Origin: Amycolatopsis sp. 2-15
Lineage (GTDB): Bacteria > Actinomycetota > Actinomycetes > Mycobacteriales > Pseudonocardiaceae
Direction of reading: 5' to 3'
DNA length: 64,000 nucleotides
NCBI RefSeq assembly: GCF_030285625.1
Contig: NZ_CP127294.1
Coordinates: 4,246,001-4,310,000 of the forward strand
Shown here: positions 33,689-42,298 of the stretch, piece after piece
How positions within the stretch are numbered: the first letter of the stretch is position 1
Layout of the letters: every line of letters begins with the position of its first letter
The notes under the pieces: generated by a model
What the model was told of the DNA's origin: nothing
Database searches by the model: none
What the model saw: the letters and a program-made list of their open reading frames with translations, nothing else
Made by a program: the position numbers and the translations under genes

Positions 33689-35146
33689 TCAGACGGAAAG
33701 CTTCGCCAGGTCGATCCCCGAGAACGCCGCCGCCGTGACGTCGTGCAGGCGGGGCGACCACACGGCGTGCCCGTGGCCCGTCCACAGGGGCGCCACGGGG
33801 AGGTCGCGCAGCAGCTGGTTCTCGGCGACGCGGTACAGCTGCCCGGCTTCCGCGGTGGTGGCCGCGGACTCCGCCGCCGTGAGGTCCTGCTCGAAGCCGG
33901 CGTCGGAGTAGCCCGAGGCGGAGGCGAGGGCCGACAGCAGGTCCGCCGGGCTGGCGGAGGCGAGGTTCAAGTCCACAGTGGACGGACCAGTCACGCGACC
34001 GTTCGGGCGCTGGGCGGCGGTCACCGCTACCCCCAGCGCCGTGGCCACACCGGTGGCGAGGGGGCGCGTCCACTGGCCCGCGCCGGGGTCGAAGTAGACC
34101 GTGGTGGGGCCGGTGAAGGCGGACTGGCCCAGCAGCGACTTGGCGGCGGCCGCGTCGAAGGAGCAGGGGCGGCAGGTGCCGGTGCGTTCGCCGGGGGCGT
34201 CGGCGGGTGGCAGGAGAGCGTGGGCCGGGTCGACCTGGTGGGCGAGGGGGCCGGCTTCCAGCGCTGAGCGGTCGACGGCCAGGGCGAAGGCGTGGCGGAC
34301 GGCCGCGTCGGCGAAGCGGGGGTCGGCCATGGGGAAGACGAGGTAGCCGGCTTCGGGCAGGGGCCAGGTGGTGTGGCGGTCGGCGAAGTCGGTGTGCATG
34401 GCTTCGTGGCGTTCGCCGGCGACGGAGGTGACGAGGTCGAGCGAGCCGTCGCGCACGGCGTCGTACTGCTCCACCGGGTCGCCCACGCGCAGGTCGACCT
34501 CGGTCGCCTTGCCCTCGGCCGGGGTGACGCGCACGAGGGTGCCGCCGGTGCCGGGGGCCCAGTCGTCGGCGAGGCGGAAGGGGCCGTCTCCGACGGGGTG
34601 GCGGGCGAAGCCGTTCCAGTCGTGCGAGGCGAGCACGGACGCGGGCATCGGCACGAGCCCCGGCGCCGAGAGCCACGCCGGCACCTGGCTGCTCGGGCGG
34701 TCGAGCACGAGCCGGATCGTCGTCGCATCGGGTGCGGTGATCTGCTTGGCCCGCAACGACTTCGTCAGCACCGGCGTGGCCTCCCAGTTCTCGCCGGCGA
34801 TGGCCTGCCAGGTGTCCACATAGGACTGCGCGGTCACCGGGGTGCCGTCGTGGAACTTCAGCCCCGGGCGCAGCGTCACGGTCCACGTCACGCGGTCGGT
34901 GCTCGTGATCGCCGCGGCGGCGCGCGGGGTGAGCTTGCCCGTGGCCGGGTCGTAGTCGGCGAGCGGCGTCCACAGCGCGCCCGTGACGAAGCGGCCGGCC
35001 TGGTCGTCGACGTCGGCGGGCAGCAGCGTGCCCGGCTCCTGCAGCCCGACCGTGACGACGCCCGGGCGCGCCGGCTCGTCGGACGAACAGCCGGCGAGCG
35101 CGGACAACGCCACCACCGCGGCGACGAGCAGGGCAGGCAGGCGCAT
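33689..35146 (-). CDS. Oligopeptide-type ABC substrate-binding lipoprotein (SBP family 5)
   Basis: A 485-residue exported lipoprotein. The signal peptide ends in the lipobox LAGC with lipid-modified C20. The body matches OppA/DppA-type proteins: DYDPATGKLTPRAAAAI, the signature VTWTVTLRPGLKFHDGTPVT and DAAVRHAFALAVDRSAL. It should bind peptides or similar ligands at the outer face of the membrane. No permease or ATPase genes accompany it, so it must work with a transporter encoded elsewhere or act as an orphan receptor. It is divergent from the LVIVD-repeat gene with 100 bases between starts. Confidence 0.88.
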   Translation of the reverse strand: MRLPALLVAAVVALSALAGCSSDEPARPGVVTVGLQEPGTLLPADVDDQAGRFVTGALWTPLADYDPATGKLTPRAAAAITSTDRVTWTVTLRPGLKFHDGTPVTAQSYVDTWQAIAGENWEATPVLTKSLRAKQITAPDATTIRLVLDRPSSQVPAWLSAPGLVPMPASVLASHDWNGFARHPVGDGPFRLADDWAPGTGGTLVRVTPAEGKATEVDLRVGDPVEQYDAVRDGSLDLVTSVAGERHEAMHTDFADRHTTWPLPEAGYLVFPMADPRFADAAVRHAFALAVDRSALEAGPLAHQVDPAHALLPPADAPGERTGTCRPCSFDAAAAKSLLGQSAFTGPTTVYFDPGAGQWTRPLATGVATALGVAVTAAQRPNGRVTGPSTVDLNLASASPADLLSALASASGYSDAGFEQDLTAAESAATTAEAGQLYRVAENQLLRDLPVAPLWTGHGHAVWSPRLHDVTAAAFSGIDLAKLSV

Positions 35147-35246
35147 GGTGTCTTAATACCAGTTGGAAAGAGACGAAAGGCGGTTGTGTCCGGTTGGTCA
35201 CCGTCTTAGAGTGCAACGGTCACGCTGGGCGTTCTGGGAGGTTCGT

Positions 35247-36581
35247 GTGCGACGCTGGTGGGTTCGATCTTGCTTGGCCCTGACCACAGTCGCCGCGACG
35301 CTCATCGCGACCGAGCTGCCCGCGGCCGCGTGCGGCGAGGACGACAAACCGGCGGTGCAGGCCAAACACACCGCCGGTGATCCGGGCGCGATCAAGGGCG
35401 TGCGCGCTGTCGGCAACGTGCCCGACGCCGCGGGCGCGATCTCCGCCAACTTCCTGCAGTACGGTCACCGCGACGTGATGGTGGTGTCCGGCGAGTTCGG
35501 CCTCAAGGTCTACGACCTCACGCGCAACCCCGCCGCGCCGAAGGCGATCGGGCAGCTCAGCCTGCCCGGCTTGTGGGAGACCGAGGACACCGAGGTCGAC
35601 GCGAAGCGCAAGCTGGTGTTCCTCTCGCGTGACCCGCGGGCGTTCGAGGGCAACACGCACACCGGCGAGTCCGGCATCTACGTCGTCGACGTCTCGCGCC
35701 CGGAGAAGCCCACGATCCTCAGCTACGTGCGCGTGCCCGCCGGCCACACCACCAGCTGCGTCGACGGCTGCCGCTACCTGTGGACCGGCGGCCCCGCGAA
35801 GGCCGACGACCAGCCGGCCGACTGGGGCGGGCGCCCGATCTGGGTCACCGATGTGCGCGACCCGCGCCACCCGGTCGTCCACCCGGACCCCATCGAGCTC
35901 GCCCGCAACGACGGCCAGACCGACTACGTGCACGACGTCCAGGTCGACTCCGCGGGCGTCGCGTGGGTCTCGGGCCGCGGCGGCGTCCGCGGCTACTGGA
36001 CCAGCGGCCTGCACCGCGACCCCGTCCGCGGCGGCGTGCACCGCGCCACGGCCCTGGCGCCCATCCCGTACGCCGGCGGCGGAGTCGACGAGACCGCCGC
36101 GCCGTCGAAGTTCCTGCACAACAGCTTCCACCCGGTCGGCCCCCGCGAGGCCGGCGCCTGGCGCGGCCACGACCTCGTGTACGCCACCGAGGAGAACTTC
36201 CTCGACGGCTGCGCGGGCGACGGCGTGCTCACCATCTCGTCCCTGGCCGGTTCATACAACGGTGAAGGCTGGCGCTCGACCCCGACTGACCCCTTCCGCT
36301 TGCAGAGCATCGGCACGTGGAGCGTCGCGGGCCAGGAAGGCAGCGACCCCGCCTCCGACGACTGCTCGGCCCACTACTTCGACCTGCGCGACCACGTGCT
36401 CGTCCAATCCTTCTACTCCCAGGGCACGCGCTTCCTCGACGTCAGCGACCCCACCAACCCGCGCCAGATCGCCTACTTCCGCCCGGCGGACGCCAGCTCG
36501 TGGGCGCCGTACTGGCACGACGGGTACGTGTATGTGGCGGACAACGTGCGTGGGGTGGATGTTCTGAAGCTGACTGCCTGA
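35247..36581 (+). CDS. Secreted LVIVD-repeat beta-propeller-like protein
   Basis: A 444-residue exported protein. After a short basic start, residues 8-27 form a signal peptide (VRSCLALTTVAATLIATELPAAAC), possibly cleaved near AAA-C. Repeats of the LVIVD type occur: GEFGLKVYDLTRNPAAPK, SGIYVVDVSRPEKP, PIWVTDVRDPRHP, TRFLDVSDPTNPRQIAYF and GYVYVADNVRGVDVL, which suggest a seven-bladed surface propeller. Several cysteines (CVDGC, DGCAGD, DDCSAHYF) may form disulfides. GTG 35247 is chosen because GGGAGG lies 5 bases upstream and it precedes the signal peptide. Function unknown; family members are cell-surface proteins. Confidence 0.82.
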   Translation: MRRWWVRSCLALTTVAATLIATELPAAACGEDDKPAVQAKHTAGDPGAIKGVRAVGNVPDAAGAISANFLQYGHRDVMVVSGEFGLKVYDLTRNPAAPKAIGQLSLPGLWETEDTEVDAKRKLVFLSRDPRAFEGNTHTGESGIYVVDVSRPEKPTILSYVRVPAGHTTSCVDGCRYLWTGGPAKADDQPADWGGRPIWVTDVRDPRHPVVHPDPIELARNDGQTDYVHDVQVDSAGVAWVSGRGGVRGYWTSGLHRDPVRGGVHRATALAPIPYAGGGVDETAAPSKFLHNSFHPVGPREAGAWRGHDLVYATEENFLDGCAGDGVLTISSLAGSYNGEGWRSTPTDPFRLQSIGTWSVAGQEGSDPASDDCSAHYFDLRDHVLVQSFYSQGTRFLDVSDPTNPRQIAYFRPADASSWAPYWHDGYVYVADNVRGVDVLKLTA

Positions 36582-36629
36582 GATCCGGTCGCAGGGCGAT
36601 CGATCGGCGCCGCTGGCTACAGTTCGATC

Positions 36630-37202
36630 ATGGAGCCAGTGGCGCGCGGCCGGGTCATTCTCCTCAACGGCCCTTCGAGCTCGGGAAAGTCGAGCATCGG
36701 GCAGGCACTGCTGGCGATCCTGCCCGACCCCTGGTTCCACGTCCCCGTCGACGGGATCAGCGGGATGCGGTCGACGCGCTACACCCGTGAGCTCGACGAC
36801 GCCGGGGTCCAGGAGATGCTGAGACGAACCCGGCGGGGTTACCACCGCGCCGTCGCGGCCCTAACGTCCACGGGGAACGACGTGGTCATGGACTACCTGC
36901 TCAGCGAGCCGTGGCGCCTCGACGACCTCCTCGTCGTCCTCGACGGTTACGACGTCACGCTTGTGGACGTCCACTGCGCGCCGGAGGAGCTCGCCCGGCG
37001 GGAGCGCTCGCGCGGCGATCGGCCGCACGGTCTCGCCGCGTCGCAGACGCTGATCTACTCCCACCGGGACAGCGACCTCGTCGTGGACACGACTCACCGC
37101 ACGGCGGCCGACTGCGCCCGCGAGATCGCCGGCCGTCTCGACGCGGTCGGGCGGCCGAAGGCGTTCGAACGCCTCCGCGCCGCCCGCGCGCGAACAAGCT
37201 GA
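36630..37202 (+). CDS. Chloramphenicol phosphotransferase-like P-loop kinase
   Basis: A 190-residue cytoplasmic kinase-like protein. The Walker A motif GPSSSGKSS is at 14-22; the segment WFHVPVDGISGM and the later DVHCAPEELARRERSRGDR and YSHRDSDLVVDT follow the chloramphenicol 3-O-phosphotransferase (CPT) family of Streptomyces. CPT inactivates chloramphenicol, but most homologues have unknown substrates, so antibiotic resistance is only a possibility. ATG 36630 has no Shine-Dalgarno; TACAGT at 36618-36623 lies 6 bases upstream, fitting leaderless transcription. It converges with the RibD-like gene. Confidence 0.83.
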   Translation: MEPVARGRVILLNGPSSSGKSSIGQALLAILPDPWFHVPVDGISGMRSTRYTRELDDAGVQEMLRRTRRGYHRAVAALTSTGNDVVMDYLLSEPWRLDDLLVVLDGYDVTLVDVHCAPEELARRERSRGDRPHGLAASQTLIYSHRDSDLVVDTTHRTAADCAREIAGRLDAVGRPKAFERLRAARARTS

Positions 37203-37216
37203 CGGCCTGAGGCCAC

Positions 37217-37789
37217 TCACGGGTGGCGCGTGGGCCGGTAGATCAGTTCCTGCGTGTTTCCGTCCAGGGTGCGGCTTTCCAGGAGCTCCAGGTCGAAGTC
37301 CTCGGCACCCTCGAAGATGCGGGCGGCGCCGGTTCGGCCGGTGAGTGCGGGGAAGACCGTGAGCTGCACGCGGTCGACCAGGCCGGCCGCCATCAGGGCG
37401 CGGTTCATCGCCAGGCTGCCGTGCGAGCGCAGCGGTGCGTCGGACTCCTTCTTGAGGCGCGCGACGACATCGACGGCGTCGCCGCTGATGACCGTCGCGT
37501 CCGGCCAGTCCAGGGGGCCGCGCAGGGTGGTGGAGACGACGGTGGCCGGCAGGTTCCGCATCAGGGCGACCCAGGGGTCGAGGTTCTCCACGCCGAACTC
37601 GGCGAACATCTCGACGCTGTCCTTGAACGTGGTCTTCCCGAACACCATCCGCTGCCCCTCGCCGTACAGCTCGAGGCGGCGCGCCAGCAGCTCGGGGCCC
37701 TGCTTGCCCCAGTAGCCGCCCCAGTCGCCGGTGTGGGAGCCGTAGCCGTCGAGGCTGGAGAAGACGTCGAAGGTGTAGGTGGCGGTCAT
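37217..37789 (-). CDS. Dihydrofolate-reductase-fold protein (RibD C-terminal domain family)
   Basis: A 190-residue member of the bacterial bifunctional deaminase-reductase C-terminal family. The pattern FDVFSSLDGYG near the start, MVFGKTTF, and HGSLAMNRALMAAGLVDRVQLTVFPALTGR (split here as SHGSLAMNRALM and VDRVQLTVFP) is typical of NADPH-binding stand-alone reductases of unknown substrate. ATG 37789 is selected because AAGGAG lies 7-8 bases upstream; the longer frame adds an Arg-rich leader. It converges with the CPT-like gene (14 bases between stops). Probably monocistronic. Confidence 0.85.
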   Translation of the reverse strand: MTATYTFDVFSSLDGYGSHTGDWGGYWGKQGPELLARRLELYGEGQRMVFGKTTFKDSVEMFAEFGVENLDPWVALMRNLPATVVSTTLRGPLDWPDATVISGDAVDVVARLKKESDAPLRSHGSLAMNRALMAAGLVDRVQLTVFPALTGRTGAARIFEGAEDFDLELLESRTLDGNTQELIYRPTRHP

Positions 37790-37939
37790 GGTGTGCTCCT
37801 TGAATGAGGTTCGGGCCGGGCGGCCCCTCACCCTGCCTACGAACCCGCTCGACGCCAATCGACACCGTCGGGAGAAAAACTTCTGAGCGGCCGAAACCGC
37901 GACGACAAAGGGGTCGGAGTCCTCCTACGATCAGCGGCC

Positions 37940-38742
37940 GTGACGCCGCCACCGCAGTCCGTCCTGGCCGCGTTCGGACTCGCCGACCAGCCGATCGAGC
38001 GGCTGCCCGGCGGCCGAGGCGGGACGTGGCTGGCCGGCTGGGCGGTGCTGAAACGCGTGGAGTCGTGTCCGAGACGGTGTGGCGCGCCGGCACGGTATCC
38101 GGGCTGGGCGCGGCCAGGTTCCGCGTCGCGACGCCGATCAGGACCACCGACGGCGGCTGGTTCGCCGAGGGCTGGGAGGCGGCTCTGTTCGTCGCGGGTG
38201 AACCGGACGTCGGCCGGGCGGACGACGTGGTGCGGGCCGGTCTCGCGTTCCACCAGGCCGTCGCCGGCCTGCCCCGGCCGGCTTTCCTGGACCGGCGCGA
38301 CGATCCGTGCGCTACGGGCGACCGCGCCGCCTGGGAGGAGCTGACCGTGCGGAGCGGCTCTGCGGCGGCCGCGGAACTGCTGCGCCCGCTCGTGGGCGCT
38401 CGCCGTCCGGTGGACCTCGTCTCACAGGCCGTGCACGGGGACTTGCTCGGCAACGTCCTGTTCGCCGACGGCCAGGCCCCGGCGGTGATCGACTGGTCGG
38501 TGTACTGGCGGCCGCCGTCGTGGGTATCGGCGGTCGTGATCGTCGACGCCCTGTGCCGGCACGGCGCCCAGCCGGACCTCGCGACGCGGTGGTCGCACCT
38601 GCCCGAGTGGGGCCAGATGCTGGTGCGCGCCCTGATCTGTCGCATCGTGACCGACGACGTGGTCCTCGGGGCGAACGAGTGGACGCCGGCCCGGACCGGG
38701 GCGTACCGGCTGGTGGTCGAGCTTGTGATCGGTCTTGCTTGA
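37940..38742 (+). pseudogene. Phosphotransferase-like (TIGR02569-like) gene with a frameshift
   Basis: A GTG at 37940 begins TPPPQSVLAAFGLADQPIERL and reads PGGRGGTWLAGWAVLKRV, then leaves frame near 38065; the next frame continues SETVWRAGTVSGLGAARFRV, TPIRTTDGGWFAEGWEA, VHGDLLGNVLFADGQAPAVID and ends VVELVIGLA. HGDLLGNVL plus AVIDW are the catalytic and metal-binding loops of aminoglycoside-phosphotransferase-fold proteins. Together the parts give about 265 residues, the usual size. The interruption is a single-base shift, either a recent mutation or a sequence error. TACGAT at 37926-37931 lies 8 bases before the GTG. Function of the family is unknown. Confidence 0.65.
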
Positions 38743-38758
38743 GCAAGGCCCGATCCGT

Positions 38759-38792
38759 GGAGGGCACCTCGAGTGAATCAGAGGTGCCCTCC
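38759..38792. terminator. Bidirectional terminator hairpin
   Basis: GGAGGGCACCTC (38759-38770) pairs exactly with 38781-38792 across a 10-base loop, between the convergent phosphotransferase-like gene and the glucosidase gene. Confidence 0.75.
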
Positions 38793-38800
38793 CTCGCCGG

Positions 38801-40390
38801 TCAGGACCGCAGCCACACCGCGGTGTCCGTCGGGATCTCCGTGGTGACGGGACCGCTCGCCAGCAGGATCTCCGCGGCCGGCAACGGCACCGGCGACGCG
38901 GAGAAGTTCAGCGCGAACGTGAACCCCGGCTCCCGCGTGAACGCCAGCACCCCGTCGCCGAGGGAAAGCCACTCCAGCGCCCCCGCGCCGAGCGCCGGCT
39001 GTTCCGCGCGGATCCGCAGGCCGTCGCGGTACAGCGACAGCATCGACGCCGGGTCGGCGGCCTCGGCGGAAGCCGTGTATTCGGCCCACGAAGCCGGCTG
39101 CGGCAGCCATGGCGTCCCCGCGCCGAAGCCGAACGGTGCGCCAAAACCCGACCACGGCAATGGCACCCGGCACCCGTCCCGGCCCGGGTCCGCGCCGTCG
39201 GTTCGCGCCCACACGGGGTCCTGCCGCAGCTCCGAGGGGAGGTCCTCGACCTCCCACAACCCCAGCTCTTCGCCCTGGTACACGTACACCCCGCCCGGCA
39301 GCGCCAAAGTCAGCAGTGCCGCCGCGCGCGCCCGGCGGGTGCCCAGGGAGAGCGAAACCGGCGAGCCGTGCAGCCGGTCCGCGAACGAGAAGCCCGTGTC
39401 GCCGGACCGGCCGTACCGCGTCACGTGCCGTGTCACGTCGTGGTTGGACAGCACCCACGCCGCGGGCGCGCCGACCTCGTCGTGGGCGCGCAGCGTGCGC
39501 GAGATGACGTCGCGGAAGCGCGAGACGTCCCACGGGCACACCAGGAAGTCGAAGTTGAACGCCGAGTGCAGCTCGTCGCGGCGCAGGTAGCGCGCGGCGC
39601 GGGACATGTCGGGCAGCCACATCTCGCCGACGAGCACGCGTTCGCCCGCGTAGGAGTCGGCGATCTTGCGCCACGACCGGTAGATCTCGTGCAGCCCCTC
39701 CTGGTCGGAGAACGGCGTCTCGTCCCCCTCGGCGACGTCGGGCAGCGCGGGGTCCTTCACGAGCCCGTCGGCGACGTCGATGCGGAAGCCGTCGACGCCG
39801 CGGTCGAACCAGAACCGCAGCACGTCTTCGAACTCCGCGCGGATGTCGGCGTTGTCCCAGTTGAAGTCGGGCTGGCGCGAGCTGTACAGGTGCAGGTACC
39901 ACTCGCCGTCCTCCACGCGGGTCCACGCGGGCCCGCCGAAACGGGACTTCCAGTTGTTCGGCGGCTCGGAGCCGCCCGGGCCGCGGCCCGGGCGGAACCA
40001 GAACCGCTGCCGCTCGAGCGATCCCGGGCCGGCGGCGAGTGCCGCCTGGAACCACCGGTGCTCGTCGGAGCAGTGGTTCGGCACGATGTCGATGATCACG
40101 CGGATGCCGCGCTGGTGCGCTTCGGCGATGAGCTCCTCGGCCTCGGCGAGGGTGCCGAAAAGCGGTTCGATGTCACGGAAGTCGGCCACGTCGTAGCCGC
40201 CGTCGTCCATGGGCGACGGGTACCAGGGCGTGAACCAGATGGCGTCCACACCCAGATCGGCCAGATGGTCCAGTTTGGACCGCACACCGGCGAGATCTCC
40301 GATGCCGTCGCCGTTTCCGTCGGCGAAGCTGCGGATGTACACCTGGTAGATCGCCGCGCTGCGCCACCAAGCCGAAGACAGTTCGGTCAC
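38801..40390 (-). CDS. GH13 alpha-glucosidase (oligo-1,6-glucosidase-type)
   Basis: A 529-residue cytoplasmic glycoside hydrolase that should cleave imported alpha-glucosides such as maltose or isomalto-oligosaccharides. The four conserved regions are present: DIVPNH (101-106), GFRIDVADG with nucleophile D205, LVGEMWLPD with acid/base E256, and LSNHDVT with H317 and D318. There is no signal peptide. GTG 40390 is chosen because GGGAGG lies 8 bases upstream and MTELSSAWWRSAAIYQVYI is the normal family start; a much longer frame runs into the permease gene and is artefactual. It is the last gene of the LacI-linked transport cluster. Confidence 0.93.
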   Translation of the reverse strand: MTELSSAWWRSAAIYQVYIRSFADGNGDGIGDLAGVRSKLDHLADLGVDAIWFTPWYPSPMDDGGYDVADFRDIEPLFGTLAEAEELIAEAHQRGIRVIIDIVPNHCSDEHRWFQAALAAGPGSLERQRFWFRPGRGPGGSEPPNNWKSRFGGPAWTRVEDGEWYLHLYSSRQPDFNWDNADIRAEFEDVLRFWFDRGVDGFRIDVADGLVKDPALPDVAEGDETPFSDQEGLHEIYRSWRKIADSYAGERVLVGEMWLPDMSRAARYLRRDELHSAFNFDFLVCPWDVSRFRDVISRTLRAHDEVGAPAAWVLSNHDVTRHVTRYGRSGDTGFSFADRLHGSPVSLSLGTRRARAAALLTLALPGGVYVYQGEELGLWEVEDLPSELRQDPVWARTDGADPGRDGCRVPLPWSGFGAPFGFGAGTPWLPQPASWAEYTASAEAADPASMLSLYRDGLRIRAEQPALGAGALEWLSLGDGVLAFTREPGFTFALNFSASPVPLPAAEILLASGPVTTEIPTDTAVWLRS

Positions 40391-40425
40391 TGCGTAGTCC
40401 TCCCAGTAGTCTTTGCGGACAGTGC

Positions 40426-41343
40426 TCAGCCCTTGATCGAACCGGCGGTGAGCCCGGCGAGGATCTGGCGCTGGAACACGAGGAACAGCACGATCATCGG
40501 CACACTCGCCAGCACCATGCCCGCCACGAGCAGGTTGAGCGGCATGTCGATCGCGACCCGTTGCAGCATCACGCTCAGCGTCTGCTTGCCGGTGTCGGGG
40601 AACACCAGCAGCGGCCAGATGAAGTCCTTCCACGCGGCCACGATCGTGAGGATCGAAACCACGGCGAGGATCGGGCGCGAGATCGGCAGGATGACCTTCC
40701 ACAACGTGCGCACCGGGCCGGCGCCGTCGAGGCGCGCGGCTTCGACCAGCTCGTCGGGGATCTGGTCGAAGAACCGTTTGAGCAGGTAGATGTTGAACGC
40801 GTTGGCCGCGGCCGGCAGCCAGATCGCGGCGGGGGAGTTGATCAGGTTCAGATGCAGCAGCGGCAGGTCGGTCACCGTCACGTACGTCGGCACCAGCAGC
40901 GCCGCGGCCGGCAGCATGAGCGTGACGAGCATGAGCCCCAGCACCACGTTGCCGAACTTCGGCCGCAGCTTCGACAGCGCGAACGCCGCCGGCACGTCCA
41001 CCGCGAGCTGCACCAGCCACGCGCCGCCGGCCACGACCACCGTGTTGAGGAAGTACTTCCCGAGGTCCATCTGGTCCCAGGCCTCGGTGAACGACTCCGG
41101 ATGCCACTCGCGCGGCACGATCGTGGCCGGGGTCGCCGCCAGCTCCGCCGGCGACTTCATCGCGCCCGTCACGGCCCAGTACAACGGGAACAGGAACGCC
41201 AGCGTGAACAACACGAACGTGCACACGAACACGATCACGTACACGGTTTTCCCGCCGCCGGTGCGCAGCTGCGACGGTGAGATCAACGTCCGTCCTGACG
41301 GGACAGCCGCGCGTTTCCCCTTGCGCGGCAAGGCGGTTGTCAT
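40426..41343 (-). CDS. Carbohydrate ABC transporter permease (MalG-like)
   Basis: A 305-residue inner-membrane permease with six helices. The cytoplasmic EAA loop EAARLDGAGPVRTLWKVILP couples to the ATPase, and the family end FQRQILAGLTAGSIKG is present. It forms the channel with the MalF-like protein encoded 9 bases upstream. No ATPase gene is in the cluster; actinomycetes commonly use a shared MsiK-type ATPase encoded elsewhere. The order binding protein, MalF, MalG, glucosidase is that of maltose/alpha-glucoside loci. Confidence 0.93.
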   Translation of the reverse strand: MTTALPRKGKRAAVPSGRTLISPSQLRTGGGKTVYVIVFVCTFVLFTLAFLFPLYWAVTGAMKSPAELAATPATIVPREWHPESFTEAWDQMDLGKYFLNTVVVAGGAWLVQLAVDVPAAFALSKLRPKFGNVVLGLMLVTLMLPAAALLVPTYVTVTDLPLLHLNLINSPAAIWLPAAANAFNIYLLKRFFDQIPDELVEAARLDGAGPVRTLWKVILPISRPILAVVSILTIVAAWKDFIWPLLVFPDTGKQTLSVMLQRVAIDMPLNLLVAGMVLASVPMIVLFLVFQRQILAGLTAGSIKG

Positions 41344-41352
41344 GGGAACCTC

Positions 41353-42297
41353 CTAGTCGTCCGCGCGCCGGGTCAGCCGCACGTACATTGCCGAGAACAC
41401 GCCCAGTGCCACGAACAGCAGCAGGCTCATCGCGCTGGCCGAGCCGAAGTCGTTGTAGACGAAGGCGTAGCGGTACAGCAGCAGGAGTACGGTCACCGTC
41501 GAGTCGTCCGGGCCGCCGCCGGTCATCACGTACGGCTCGGTGAACACCTGCATCGTGGCCACGATCTGCAGCAGCAGGAGCACCAGCAGCACGAACCGCG
41601 TCTGCGGGAACGTCACGTGCCGCAGCCGCCGCCACATCCCGGCGCCGTCGAGCTCCGCGGCCTCGTACAGCTCACCCGGGATGGTCTGCAGCGCCGCCAG
41701 GTAGATCAGCGTGGTGCTGCCCATGTTGGCCCAGGTGGACACGAACACCAGCGACAGCATCGCGGTCGTCGACGAGTCGAGCCACTGCAGACCGGGCAGG
41801 CCGACGGAGTTCAGTGCCGAGTTGAACAGACCGGGACCCGGGTCGTAGAACCACTTCCACATCAGCGCCGTGACCACGGGCGGCAGCATCACCGGCAGGT
41901 ACACCGCGAGCCGGAAGTACGCCCGCGCGTGGTGCAGCTCGTTGAGCAGCACCGCCGCCAAGAAGGGCACGAGGAACCCGAAGACGAGTGCGAACCCGGT
42001 GAACAGCAACGTGTTTCGCCACGCCACTCCGAACAGCGGGTCGGCGAAGAGCCGCACGAAGTTGTCGAACCCGACCCACGTCGGCGGGTTCACGAAGTCG
42101 ACCTGCTGGAAGCTCAGCAGCACTCCGCGCACGATGGGGTACCAGGAGAACATCGCGAACACCACGAGCGCGGCGCACAAGAGCGTGTACGCGGTGAGGT
42201 TCTCGCGCAGGCGCCGCTTGAGCCGGGCGCGCCGGCGTTCGGCGGCCGAGGCGGGGGGCCGACTGGCCCGCGGGGTGACCGCGGGCCAGTCGAGCAC
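41353..42297 (-). CDS. Carbohydrate ABC transporter permease (MalF-like)
   Basis: A permease of about 314 residues with six helices. The EAA-loop equivalent is YEAAELDGAGMWRRLRHVTFP, and MTGGGPDDSTVTVLLLLYRYAF is typical for sugar permeases of the MalF/UgpA type. The N-terminus is basic and Ala/Arg-rich. GTG 42297, one base after the binding-protein stop, is used; an in-frame GTG at 42321 overlapping that gene by 23 bases is equally possible. It is co-transcribed between the binding protein and the MalG-like gene. Confidence 0.9.
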   Translation of the reverse strand: MLDWPAVTPRASRPPASAAERRRARLKRRLRENLTAYTLLCAALVVFAMFSWYPIVRGVLLSFQQVDFVNPPTWVGFDNFVRLFADPLFGVAWRNTLLFTGFALVFGFLVPFLAAVLLNELHHARAYFRLAVYLPVMLPPVVTALMWKWFYDPGPGLFNSALNSVGLPGLQWLDSSTTAMLSLVFVSTWANMGSTTLIYLAALQTIPGELYEAAELDGAGMWRRLRHVTFPQTRFVLLVLLLLQIVATMQVFTEPYVMTGGGPDDSTVTVLLLLYRYAFVYNDFGSASAMSLLLFVALGVFSAMYVRLTRRADD

Positions 42298-42298
42298 G

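Noticed and set aside
36630..37202. Firm call of chloramphenicol resistance
   Set aside because: The fold and P-loop match CPT, but most homologues act on unknown substrates and no resistance context is present.
40391..41635. N-terminal extension of the GH13 glucosidase frame to 944 codons
   Set aside because: The extra part lies out of frame within the MalG-like permease and has no homology-like features; a good ribosome site precedes GTG 40390.
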